DNA from: Clostridiales bacterium
GTDB taxonomy: Bacteria > Bacillota > Clostridia > Lachnospirales > Lachnospiraceae
Reading direction: 5' to 3'
Assembly (NCBI GenBank): GCA_020859985.1
Contig: JAJBVD010000062.1
Location: 31,644 to 95,643, forward strand
Length of the DNA stretch: 64,000 bases
In this document: piece by piece, positions 24,854-33,132 of the stretch
How positions within the stretch are numbered: the first letter of the stretch is position 1
How the letters are laid out: each line of letters begins with the position of its first letter
Notes under the pieces: generated by a model
Told to the model about the DNA's origin: nothing
Databases searched by the model: none
Seen by the model: only the letters and a program-made list of their open reading frames with translations
Program-made: the position numbers and the translations under genes

Positions 24854-25002
24854 GGTCGTTTCTTGCATTCCAATGAATACAAAAGCATAAAGAAAAGCCC
24901 ATGTACACAAGCGTCCAGGGCTTTCCATATGCTTTTGTATTCGCAGTAATCCTTATCTCTTCGAAAACTGCGGAGCGCGACGAGCCGCTTTGAGGCCGTA
25001 TT
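24854..25002 (-). repeat. Direct repeat B: rpsI 3' end and terminator
   Basis: The proximal copy of the repeat at 13174-13342, containing the real rpsI 3' end. Outer arms GAATACAAAAGCATA and TATGCTTTTGTATTC and inner AAAAGCCC and GGGCTTT build the rpsI terminator. It marks the junction between rpsI and the proposed island. Confidence 0.85.
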
Positions 25003-25345
25003 TCTTACGCTCTTTCATTCTCGGGTCACGTGTGAGGTAACCAGCGGACTTCAGAGTCGGACGATAGTCGTTGTCTGCCTGAAGCAGGGCTCTGGAGATA
25101 CCATGACGGATCGCGCCGGCCTGACCGGTGGTGCCGCCGCCATATACATTCACCTGTACATCGAACTTGCCGAGTGTCTCAGTCGCTACGAGCGGCTGAC
25201 GAACGATCACTTTCAGTGTCTCAAGCCCGAAGTAATCATCGATGTCTCTTTTATTAATCGTAATCTTGCCGGTACCCGGTATCAGATATACTCTGGCAAC
25301 TGATTTTTTTCTTCTTCCTGTTCCGTAGAATTTTTCCTTAGCCAA
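24953..25345 (-). CDS. rpsI: 30S ribosomal protein S9
   Basis: The 130-residue S9 reads [20 protein letters not shown] at the N-terminus, has [20 protein letters not shown] in the middle and ends with the usual basic tail [10 protein letters not shown] that reaches the P-site. The start is TTG with GGGAGG nine bases upstream. It is cotranscribed with rplM, 18 bases away. Its 3' end is duplicated 11.7 kb downstream, which points to use as an integration site, with the coding sequence kept intact by the repeat. Confidence 0.97.
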   Translation of the reverse strand: MAKEKFYGTGRRKKSVARVYLIPGTGKITINKRDIDDYFGLETLKVIVRQPLVATETLGKFDVQVNVYGGGTTGQAGAIRHGISRALLQADNDYRPTLKSAGYLTRDPRMKERKKYGLKAARRAPQFSKR

Positions 25346-25362
25346 TGTTCTTTACCTCCCTC

Positions 25363-25791
25363 TTAGAATGTCAGCACTTCAGGCTTCTGTGCCTGCTGCT
25401 TGTGGTCCGGACCCGCGTAAACGTAAAGCTTCTTGTACATCTGTCTGCCCAGCGGTCCCTTCGGGAGCATACCCTTTACCGCAAGCTCGATCACTCTCTC
25501 CGGCTTCTTTTTCAGCATATCGCGCAGCGTAGTCTCTTTCATGCCGCCGACATAATCAGAATGATGATAGTAAACCTTCTGATCAAGCTTCTTGCCGGTT
25601 ACTTTCACCTTCTCTGCGTTTACAACGATCACATAATCACCCAGATCCAGATGAGGTGTAAAGATCGGTTTCTTCTTTCCTCTCAAAATGCTCGCGATCT
25701 CTGATGCCAGACGGCCCAGAGTCTTATCCGTAGCGTCCACGACATACCATTTTCTTTCAATCGTAGCCGGATTCACCATCTCGGTTTTCAT
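25363..25791 (-). CDS. rplM: 50S ribosomal protein L13
   Basis: The 142-residue L13 has the conserved [20 protein letters not shown] at the start, [16 protein letters not shown] near residue 55 and [12 protein letters not shown] near residue 77. It is a normal-length large-subunit protein. GGAGG precedes the ATG. It is transcribed from a consensus promoter about 350 bases upstream and followed directly by rpsI, the usual L13-S9 operon. The long leader may allow autoregulation, as known for L13 in other Firmicutes, though I could not identify the motif. Confidence 0.97.
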   Translation of the reverse strand: MKTEMVNPATIERKWYVVDATDKTLGRLASEIASILRGKKKPIFTPHLDLGDYVIVVNAEKVKVTGKKLDQKVYYHHSDYVGGMKETTLRDMLKKKPERVIELAVKGMLPKGPLGRQMYKKLYVYAGPDHKQQAQKPEVLTF

Positions 25792-26135
25792 TCGTCTTCC
25801 TCCTTCTCAATCGCCATCCTCCCCAATACATAATCCAAGTGGAAAGGATATCGTCGTCCGCCATATCTTCTGGCGGCTTCTCAGTCAATGTTCTGTTTGC
25901 CGGACTGGCAGAGGCTTATTTCCGCCCTCCCGGTGTCACGCACCCGCTTTGGAAAGCGTCGCACGGACTTTATGAAGAAAATGCTCTACCGGGGCTTTGG
26001 TTTGAACATTTATCTATTGATGTGATTTCATAACGCTCATTGTCTGTCCGCATTGGAAAGTGCTGCGGAAAATGAATCCAAAAAGAAGTCATTAAGCGTC
26101 ATAAAATACAGTGTGCCTTTGGAGCACACTGCATC
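25792..26135 (-). promoter_or_regulatory. Long leader of the rplM-rpsI operon
   Basis: About 345 bases lie between the promoter and rplM. A perfect hairpin with arms CAGTGTGC and GCACACTG (26109-26131) would sit at the very 5' end of the transcript, as expected for a leader regulatory element. On the plus strand, 25839-26033 is open (ending LPGLWFEHLSIDVIS), possibly a gene remnant. I do not recognise it. Confidence 0.5.
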
Positions 26136-26164
26136 ATTATAGTAAGAATCCGGTTTGGTGTCAA
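26136..26164 (-). promoter_or_regulatory. Consensus promoter of rplM-rpsI
   Basis: Perfect TTGACA (26159-26164) and TATAAT (26136-26141) boxes with a 17-base spacer on the minus strand. Confidence 0.88.
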
Positions 26165-26277
26165 TCGTTTTTTTGTAAATATCTGCCGTTTTCTTATGTT
26201 CTTCTTATGTTTCTGTGTTTCCGGCATCCTGTCTGAGGCACTCTTTTTTATGTTCTCTTACTCACGGCTACACTCCC

Positions 26278-26360
26278 TGTTTTTCTGTTTTTCTGTTTTT
26301 CTGTTTTTCTGTTTTTCTTTTTTCCTGTTTTTCTGTTTTTCTGTTTTCCTGTTTTCCTGT
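26278..26360. repeat. Simple repeat, 8-bp unit CTGTTTTT
   Basis: About ten tandem units of CTGTTTTT with slight variants, between the aguB stop and the rplM promoter. It is non-coding on either strand and likely to vary in length by slippage. Confidence 0.9.
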
Positions 26361-26391
26361 ACCCTTGCTCCTCTGCTTTTCCGTTATTTCT

Positions 26392-27267
26392 TTATTCACT
26401 GATTCTTCCATATGCTTCCGGCCTGCGGTCACGGAACAGCCCCCAGCTCATCCGGTTTTCCTCGATTTTATCCAGGTCAAAGGTCGCGATAAGGATTTCT
26501 TCCTGGTCTCTGGACGCCGCAGCCACAAGTTCTCCCGTCTCATCCGTGATGAAAGAGGAACCGTAAAAAAGCAGAGAGGATTTCTGGCCGCCGTTGGCAT
26601 TTGCCGGTTCTACGTTCTCAAGTCCGATACGATTCGCTGCCGCCACCGGTATCAGGTTAGCCGCCGCATGTCCCTGCATACAGCGTCTCCAGTGGGGCAT
26701 ACTGTCACAATCCAGAATCGGCTCACTCCCGATTGCAGTCGGGTAAAGAAGAAGCTCCGCGCCTTCCAGCGCCATGCATCGCGCTGCCTCCGGGAACCAC
26801 TGATCCCAGCAGATTCCGATGCCGATGTGTCCAAAGCGGGTATCCCATACACGAAAGCCGGTATTTCCTGGTGTAAAATAGAATTTTTCCTGATAATAGT
26901 GGTCGTCCGGAATATGTGTTTTGCGGTAGACTCCCAACACTTTCCCATCCGCGTCGATCACAGCAACACTATTATAGAGACTTAAACCGTCTTTCTCATA
27001 AAAGCTGACCGGCAGTACAACCCCCAGTTCCGCAGCCGTCTTCTGAAAATGCCGTACTGCATCGTTCTCTGCTACGGGCTTTGCAAACCGATAATACTCA
27101 TATTGCCGTTCCTGACAAAAATATTGCCGTTCAAACAACTCCGGCAGCAGGATTACGTTTGCCCCGCGCTCTGCCGCCTGCCGTACCATGCAGTCCGCTT
27201 TTTCTATATTCACTGACATTTCAGTGCCACACTGCATCTGCACTGTGGCGACAGTTACATTTCTCAT
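26392..27267 (-). CDS. aguB: N-carbamoylputrescine amidase
   Basis: This nitrilase-superfamily enzyme hydrolyses N-carbamoylputrescine to putrescine, ammonia and carbon dioxide. The Glu-Lys-Cys triad is visible in LLPELFERQYFCQ near residue 42, YRKTHIPDDHYYQEKFYFTP near residue 115 and GIGICWDQWFPEAAR near residue 148. About 291 residues, normal length. I start at MRNVTVATVQ; an in-frame GTG six codons upstream is possible. It is the last gene of the polyamine operon and follows agmatine deiminase, which makes its substrate. Confidence 0.94.
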   Translation of the reverse strand: MRNVTVATVQMQCGTEMSVNIEKADCMVRQAAERGANVILLPELFERQYFCQERQYEYYRFAKPVAENDAVRHFQKTAAELGVVLPVSFYEKDGLSLYNSVAVIDADGKVLGVYRKTHIPDDHYYQEKFYFTPGNTGFRVWDTRFGHIGIGICWDQWFPEAARCMALEGAELLLYPTAIGSEPILDCDSMPHWRRCMQGHAAANLIPVAAANRIGLENVEPANANGGQKSSLLFYGSSFITDETGELVAAASRDQEEILIATFDLDKIEENRMSWGLFRDRRPEAYGRISE

Positions 27268-27391
27268 AATCCTTTTTACCTTCACATCTCATATCCGGAT
27301 GTTCCTAAAAACATTCATGCGAATGATTTTCATAATACACCCGCTGCTTCCCCATCCATGCTTCCTTCAAAGTGCATCACGATACAGGCAG

Positions 27392-28669
27392 TCACCTGCC
27401 AAGAGGTATCTGCTGCGTAATGCAGTGAATATTTCCGCCGCCGACGATGACTGGCCTCGCATAGACCTGCACAATCTCCCGTTCTGGAAAAAGCTTTGTA
27501 AGAATTTCCACCGCCTGTGCGTCATTTTCATCCCCAAACTGCGGTACGATCACTGCGCCGTTTGAAATGTAAAAATTCACATAACTCGCTGCAAGACGCT
27601 CTCCTGCCTCGCGCGTATCCTCTCCCGCCTCAAAGGTAAGTCCTTCCAGTTCCTCTTCGGTGATGCAGACCGGCTTCGCAGGTATCGGCAGCTTATGAAC
27701 GATAATCCTGCGCCCTCTGGCATCCGTCTCCTGCTCCAACACACGAAGCGAGGCATTGCTAAGCGCCCACTGAGGATCGTCCTCGTCGTCTGTCCAGGCA
27801 AGTACTACTTCGCCCGGACGTACAAAGGCACAGATATTGTCAACATGCTCATTCGTCTCATCATGCCAGATGCCGCGCGGCAGCCAGATGACTTTTCTGG
27901 CTCCAAGGTATTGCTTCAGGGTCTCTTCAATCTGATTCTGAAACATCAGCGGATTGCGTCCGGCGCTTAAAAGACAGGTGCTCGTCACCAGCACAGTTCC
28001 TTCTCCGTCGGAGTGAATCGCGCCGCCCTCCAGCACAAAATGCTGGGCATCATAGCAGTCCACTCCAAGCATCCGGCAGATTGCCGCGGCTGCCCGGTTA
28101 TCTTTCTCCCAGTGTGCATACAGACCGTCAACCATGCCGCCCCAGGCGTTGAACTGCCAGTCGATGCCGCGTACCGTACCGGCCAAACCGGTATCGCACT
28201 TCTTATCTGCATCCCGGACCATATCGGTCAAACCGGTATCGCACCTCTTATCCGCATCCCGGACCACGAAAGTCGGACCGACGTCGCGCGCCCAGGCGTC
28301 GTCTGTCTCGATTGGAAGCAGGTATATATTCGGGGCGCAAACGATTGCCGCTTCCGGTTCTTCTTCCAAATATCCGAAAACAGTCTGCCCGGCCGATTCT
28401 CCGCAAAGATCCATTTGAAATGCTTCCAGCACAGTCTCTGCCTGCTCCGGTGCCGCAAGCATCCAGACCGTCTCGCTTCTGGCTATCACACGGGCAATCT
28501 CCACGAACGTCCTCTGTGCTTCCTTCGCGCCGTAGGGCCAGGAGCCGGGGCGCGTAGGCCAGATCATGATACAGCCGCGATGCGGCTCATATTCCCCCGG
28601 CATGTGAAAGCCATCCTCCAGAGGTGTTGATAAAGCAGCATTCCTGTTTTGGTAATCCGTTTTCTTCAC
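27392..28669 (-). CDS. aguA: Agmatine deiminase
   Basis: It converts agmatine to N-carbamoylputrescine plus ammonia. The 425-residue protein has [20 protein letters not shown] near residue 23, [14 protein letters not shown] near residue 123, [11 protein letters not shown] and the catalytic cysteine in [12 protein letters not shown] at the C-terminus. An unusual insert of two 15-residue repeats ([15 protein letters not shown] and [15 protein letters not shown], about residues 137-166) interrupts a loop just before the conserved [11 protein letters not shown]. At DNA level these are 45-bp direct repeats near 28180-28270. It sits 31 bases after the carboxynorspermidine decarboxylase gene. Confidence 0.95.
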   Translation of the reverse strand: MKKTDYQNRNAALSTPLEDGFHMPGEYEPHRGCIMIWPTRPGSWPYGAKEAQRTFVEIARVIARSETVWMLAAPEQAETVLEAFQMDLCGESAGQTVFGYLEEEPEAAIVCAPNIYLLPIETDDAWARDVGPTFVVRDADKRCDTGLTDMVRDADKKCDTGLAGTVRGIDWQFNAWGGMVDGLYAHWEKDNRAAAAICRMLGVDCYDAQHFVLEGGAIHSDGEGTVLVTSTCLLSAGRNPLMFQNQIEETLKQYLGARKVIWLPRGIWHDETNEHVDNICAFVRPGEVVLAWTDDEDDPQWALSNASLRVLEQETDARGRRIIVHKLPIPAKPVCITEEELEGLTFEAGEDTREAGERLAASYVNFYISNGAVIVPQFGDENDAQAVEILTKLFPEREIVQVYARPVIVGGGNIHCITQQIPLGR

Positions 28670-28699
28670 AATTATTCACTCAACTGTTTTTTCAATAGT

Positions 28700-30175
28700 T
28701 CAGGATAAACGCCCCTTGAAATCCTCATAACCGAATTTTTTTATGAGACGGCATTCCCGGCTCATCATTTTCGCATCTGCATCTTTGCCGCTCTGCGTAT
28801 CCATTCCGCCGCCACGCCGCACTCGTACAGCATCGTCAACTCTGTATTCGTCCGAACTGTATTTATCCGAACCGTATTCGTCCGAACTGCCCCCGTCTGG
28901 CGCGTCACAAACAGCAAGTTCATTCTCTGCCTCCATCACCCAGATGGACGGCAGTGCAATCCCGTTGAATGTATTATTTTTCACCATGGAATAGATCGCC
29001 ATATCCTCAAAATACAGCCTGTCGCCCGGCCGGATTTCCCGATCAAAAGAATAGTCACCGATGATATCACCTGCCAGACAGGTACACGAGGAAAGCCGGT
29101 ACGTATAAGGTTTTTCCTGCGGCTGCCCGCTGCCGTACAGCCGCGGACGATATGGCATCTCCAGCACATCCGGCATATGGCAGGCCGCCGACGCATCAAG
29201 GATCAGCGTCGTGATACCGCCATTTTCCACCACATCCATGACTTCTGTCACGAGGTAGCCGGCATTCAGCGCGATTGCCTCCCCCGGCTCCAGATAAATC
29301 TCCAGGCCGTAGGTTTCCTGCATATGACGGATGCATTTTTCGAGACGCTCCAGATCATAATCCGCCCTCGTGATATGGTGGCCGCCGCCCATATTCAGCC
29401 ATTTCATGTGCTTTAAATACGGGCCAAACCGCCGCTCGACCGCTTCCAGCGTCGTCTCCAGATCGTCCGCGTTCTGCTCACAGAGTGTGTGAAAATGAAG
29501 GCCGTCCACGTGTGCCAGAAGATCATCTGTAAAACTCTGCCGGTCTCCTGTGCACTGGCATCTGTTTTGGTTTTGGGCGTGTCCCAGCCCCTCTTTTGCA
29601 GAAGCCGAGGGTAAAAATCCGTTATTCTGCGAGAACAGTTCCCTCTCGAAAACCGACTGCGTGATTCCCAGCCGCGACCCCGGCGCGCAGGGATCATAGA
29701 TGGAGGAATGCGGTTCACTCCCACAAGTGTCCACCGACTGCGTCTCTCCCGCAGAAGCTGCGGCTGCACTGCTGCGCCCCTGCGTTGAACACTCCGGATT
29801 AATACGCAGCCCGATGCTCGTTTTGCCCAGACAGCACGGGCCAAACCGCCGCAGCTGAGAAAACGAATTGAAGATCACGTGGTCGCAGATATCGGCAATT
29901 TCATCTATCTCATTCTCACGATAAGCGGGGGAAAAGATATGGTTCTCCTTCCCCATCTCCTCATACCCCAACCGTGCCTCAAAAAGCCCGCTTGCCGTCG
30001 TTCCGGCCAGATACTTCCCTATCAGCGGATACTCGCAGAACATTGAAAACGCTTTCTGGGCAAGCAGGATCCTGCAGCCGGTGTCGTCCTGCACGCGCCT
30101 GAGAATTTCCAGATTCTGTATCAGTTTTCCCTCGTCCAACACATAGGCGGGCGTCGGTATCTCATCTATCCGCAT
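28700..30175 (-). CDS. nspC: Carboxynorspermidine/carboxyspermidine decarboxylase with insertions
   Basis: A PLP enzyme of the alanine-racemase fold that decarboxylates carboxyspermidine to spermidine. The PLP lysine is in LLAQKAFSMF near residue 41. Other motifs are DGLHFHTLCEQ, NMGGGHHITRADYD, YLEPGEAIALNAGYLV and DASAACHMPDVLEMP. The ATG at 30175 follows the dehydrogenase stop by five bases, with GGTGGAG upstream. At about 490 residues it is over 100 longer than usual. The excess is three low-complexity inserts, including AAAASAGETQS-type sequence, a stretch before the DGLHFHTL motif and 5-residue repeats near the C-terminus (SDEYGSDKYSSDEYR). Confidence 0.93.
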   Translation of the reverse strand: MRIDEIPTPAYVLDEGKLIQNLEILRRVQDDTGCRILLAQKAFSMFCEYPLIGKYLAGTTASGLFEARLGYEEMGKENHIFSPAYRENEIDEIADICDHVIFNSFSQLRRFGPCCLGKTSIGLRINPECSTQGRSSAAAASAGETQSVDTCGSEPHSSIYDPCAPGSRLGITQSVFERELFSQNNGFLPSASAKEGLGHAQNQNRCQCTGDRQSFTDDLLAHVDGLHFHTLCEQNADDLETTLEAVERRFGPYLKHMKWLNMGGGHHITRADYDLERLEKCIRHMQETYGLEIYLEPGEAIALNAGYLVTEVMDVVENGGITTLILDASAACHMPDVLEMPYRPRLYGSGQPQEKPYTYRLSSCTCLAGDIIGDYSFDREIRPGDRLYFEDMAIYSMVKNNTFNGIALPSIWVMEAENELAVCDAPDGGSSDEYGSDKYSSDEYRVDDAVRVRRGGGMDTQSGKDADAKMMSRECRLIKKFGYEDFKGRLS

Positions 30176-30180
30176 GCCCT

Positions 30181-31545
30181 TTACTCCACCAGCACCGGAT
30201 GCTCGTCCACCACCCACGGCAGACCCCAACGGTTCAGAGCCTCCATATACGGATCCGGATCAAATTCGTCCGTCGTAAACACACCCGGCTGCTGCCACTG
30301 CCCGGTCACAACCATCATGGCACCGATCATCGCCGGGACGCCGGTCGTATAAGAAATAGCCTGCGAACCGACTTCGCGGTAGCATTCCTGATGATCGCAG
30401 ACATTATAAATATAGAGCGACCGCTCTTTTCCATCCTTTATACCGGTAAAAATGCAGCCGATATTCGTCTTGCCGACTGTCCGCGGCCCCAGCGACGCCG
30501 GATCCGGCAGCAGCGCTTTCAAAAACTGGATCGGCACAATTTCCTGTCCATTATAATTGATCGGCGTTGTCGAGAGCATCCCGACATTCTCCAGACATTT
30601 CATATGCGTCAGGTAGCTCTGTCCAAACGTCATAAAAAAGCGGATTCGCTGTACCTCCGGCATATTTTTGGCAAGCGCCTCGATCTCCTCATGATGAAGC
30701 AGATACATATCCTTTTTGCCAACCCCGGCAAAATCATATTCCCGCCTGATCGTCATCGGCGGAATTTCCACCCATTTGCCGTCCTCCCAGTAGGAGCCGG
30801 GCGCGGACACTTCGCGCAGGTTGATCTCCGGATTAAAATTGGTCGCAAACGGATAGCCATGGTCGCCGCCGTTGCAGTCCAGAATATCAATCGTGTGAAT
30901 CTCATCAAAATAATGTTTTTTTGCATAAGCCGCATATACGCTCGTCACGCCCGGATCGAATCCGGTGCCAAGCAATGCGGTCAGCCCTGCCTTCTCAAAG
31001 CACTCCTGATATGCCCATTGCCAGGAATAATCAAAGTACGCAGAGAACCCAAGACGCTTGCAGCGTTCCTCATAGATGGCCCGCCATGCCGGATCATCGG
31101 TATCCTCCGGCTCATAATTGGCCGTATCTATGTAATGAACCCCCGCTGCCAGACACGCATCCATGATGGTCAGATCCTGATACGGAAGCGCTACGTTCAG
31201 CACCGCAGCCGGCTGATACGAACGAATCAGACCGGTCAGTGCATCCACGTCGTCCGCATCAATCTGAGCGGTCGTGATCCTTGTCCGGGCTGCGCAGGAG
31301 ACCGCTCCCGGTATCTCCTGTTCTGCCCTGTTTCCCGTATTCGCCTTTGCATCATTCTGACCGGCTTCCGGATTTCCCGCGTCAGCCGCCAGACCATTTT
31401 GCACCAGCTTCTCTTTCAATGCGTCGCACTTTGCCACCGTGCGGCTGGCGATCATAATCTCATCAAACACTTCGCTGTTCTGACAGCATTTCTGAATCGC
31501 TACGGAAGCGACTCCTCCACAGCCAATGATCATCAATCTGCTCAT
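30181..31545 (-). CDS. Carboxyspermidine/carboxynorspermidine dehydrogenase (saccharopine dehydrogenase family)
   Basis: This enzyme condenses putrescine or diaminopropane with aspartate semialdehyde to give carboxy(nor)spermidine. The N-terminal Rossmann motif is LMIIGCGGVASVAIQKC. YIDTANYEPED and TALLGTGFDPGVTSVYAAYA are typical of the family. The 454-residue product is longer than usual because of an Ala/Gly/Asn-rich insert near residues 54-82 (NPEAGQNDAKANTGN). Its start overlaps the small acidic gene upstream by four bases (ATGA), and the decarboxylase follows after five bases, so all three should be translationally linked. Confidence 0.93.
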   Translation of the reverse strand: MSRLMIIGCGGVASVAIQKCCQNSEVFDEIMIASRTVAKCDALKEKLVQNGLAADAGNPEAGQNDAKANTGNRAEQEIPGAVSCAARTRITTAQIDADDVDALTGLIRSYQPAAVLNVALPYQDLTIMDACLAAGVHYIDTANYEPEDTDDPAWRAIYEERCKRLGFSAYFDYSWQWAYQECFEKAGLTALLGTGFDPGVTSVYAAYAKKHYFDEIHTIDILDCNGGDHGYPFATNFNPEINLREVSAPGSYWEDGKWVEIPPMTIRREYDFAGVGKKDMYLLHHEEIEALAKNMPEVQRIRFFMTFGQSYLTHMKCLENVGMLSTTPINYNGQEIVPIQFLKALLPDPASLGPRTVGKTNIGCIFTGIKDGKERSLYIYNVCDHQECYREVGSQAISYTTGVPAMIGAMMVVTGQWQQPGVFTTDEFDPDPYMEALNRWGLPWVVDEHPVLVE

Positions 31546-31754
31546 TTATCCATTCTCCCGCTACTGCGCTCTCTTCTCATCAGCTCTTCCAGCGCTTCAT
31601 CGCTCTCGCTGATCCACACATCCTCTTCCTCTTCGGTCAGCCCGAGGTACTCCCGGAGCGTACACTCTTCATCGCTGAAATTCCACTCATCCGTCAGGTC
31701 AAAAATCTCATCAAACTCCGTTTCCCCATTCATGAACCGTTCCCGAAATTTCAT
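31542..31754 (-). CDS. Small acidic protein coupled to polyamine genes
   Basis: The product of 70 residues reads MKFRERFMNGETEFDEIFDL, then DEWNFSDEECTLREYLGL and EEEEDVWISESDEALEELM, and is strongly acidic. I prefer the ATG at 31754 because GGAGG lies 11 bases upstream; the longer start at 31820 lacks a site. I know no function. The four-base overlap with the dehydrogenase gene and the acidic nature, suited to binding cationic polyamines or a partner enzyme, make a role in polyamine metabolism possible, but this is inference. Confidence 0.7.
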   Translation of the reverse strand: MKFRERFMNGETEFDEIFDLTDEWNFSDEECTLREYLGLTEEEEDVWISESDEALEELMRRERSSGRMDK

Positions 31755-31993
31755 CGCCCGATAAGCCTCCTCTCCGACAATTTTCAACACAGGCCGATTA
31801 TAATATATGCTTTCGCGCATGACAAGCAGGAATTTTGTGCATCAACATTTCTAATTTCCTGCCGCAGCCCTTGTGCATCAAAAAAACCGCCTGCACAGGC
31901 TGCTTCGACACATCCCTGTGCAAACGGTCGCCCACACGCCGCGTATAGCCTCGTGCTGCACCTTATAATCCTTCCCGCGACTCAAAAGAGATC

Positions 31994-32704
31994 TCATTCC
32001 CCTGTATTCTGCAGGATCTCCGCTATCGTATCTTCTGAATATCCTTCCGGCTCGCTCATCCCCGTGTCGAGGGCGCTCGATGTAAAGCTGTACACAAAAC
32101 CGTAATCCTTATAGCCCTGCGCAAGATTGGAAAAATATTCGGTCAGGACATTGCTGCTCTTCGCAGCGTCTGTCACACCCGGAACAACAAGCGCGATCAC
32201 TGCCACAGCCAGAAAAGCGCCGGAGACGCGATGCGTCTTCCCCTGATACTTCGGCCCCTTCACCCAGAGAACCGCAAGGCCCAGACACATCGCAGCAACA
32301 AGAACAATCGCGATCACCGCCTGCCAGTCTGTAAAATAGCTGCTCTTCATCGTCAGCAGATCACCAACCATCGTCAGATCTGTCCAGCCAAACGGAGAGA
32401 CCCTGTTTGCAAGAATAATTCCATTAACCACACCCAGAAACAGCCAGAAGGCACTGATAAACACCCGGGCTGCCATACGGCGTTTTACTATGTACGCAAA
32501 CATCAGCGTCGCCCAAACGAGAAACGCGTTGTACAAAAAGACCAGATTGCGGTCAACCACAAACGCGCACGCCTCAAGAAACGAGTGCCTTGACACCCAC
32601 TCGATCACAAAACAGATGCCGCAGGCCAAAATTACATGAAATAAAATGGAATATCGATTCAGAAAAGCGATAATCTCTTTCTTATGTTGCTTTATCCTTA
32701 CCAT
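31994..32704 (-). pseudogene. LtaS-type phosphoglycerol transferase, membrane half only
   Basis: The 236-residue protein has about five transmembrane helices (near residues 17-35, 50-70, 78-97, 127-147 and 160-178). It then has the extracellular lead-in NVLTEYFSNLAQGYKDYGFV and ends SEPEGYSEDTIAEILQNTGE. This is the N-terminal half of lipoteichoic-acid-synthase-like proteins. The sulfatase-fold catalytic domain that should follow is absent from downstream sequence. GGAGG precedes the ATG. It may be a deletion product or a standalone membrane form; I favour truncation. Confidence 0.7.
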
Positions 32705-33005
32705 TTTTATCCTCCTGTCACATCACGCATTCACATTATGCAGTCATTTAATAATTCATTATTACACTTATCTTCTAATCTTTATTTATTTTATTCCTAA
32801 GTTTCAAATAAAATGCGTTTTATTTCTAAAAAAATCTTTAACAATCTCTGAACTTTTTCTTTGCGGTGGAAAGTTTATCAAAAAAGTTTGGATTTTTCCA
32901 TCTGCAATATGATGAATTTTTTGATTGTTTTTGGAGGATATTTGCGCAAAAATTCACCCATTGGTTTCTGTGGGCGCGGCCGCGTAAGCAAAAAAGCCAA
33001 AAGAA
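32705..33005. other. AT-rich gene-free stretch
   Basis: About 300 AT-rich bases upstream of the LtaS-like gene. They should hold its promoter (minus strand), but I cannot single out good boxes. No gene or RNA is seen. Confidence 0.4.
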
Positions 33006-33051
33006 AAAAGGCCGCATGGGAACGCTCTACACGTTCGCCATACGGCCTTTC
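33006..33051 (-). terminator. Terminator after the Rpn-type gene
   Basis: In the minus direction the arms AAGGCCGTATGG and CCATGCGGCCTT are followed by TTTTTTC. The hairpin also touches a duplicated piece of the Rpn gene. Confidence 0.75.
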
Positions 33052-33086
33052 TTCTCCTGCATCCTGCGATAGTCAGCTTTTTATTA
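33040..33086 (-). pseudogene. Short duplicated remnant of an Rpn-type gene
   Basis: The minus strand reads KADYRRMQEKKG, nearly the KADYRRMQEHL found inside the neighbouring Rpn-type protein. The DNA match covers about 24 bases with one or two mismatches (compare 33500-33527). It is a leftover of a second copy or a partial duplication. Confidence 0.45.
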
Positions 33087-33132
33087 CCTTCTTTGCAAGC
33101 AGCAATACTCCCTCACTACCCTTCAGAATAGG

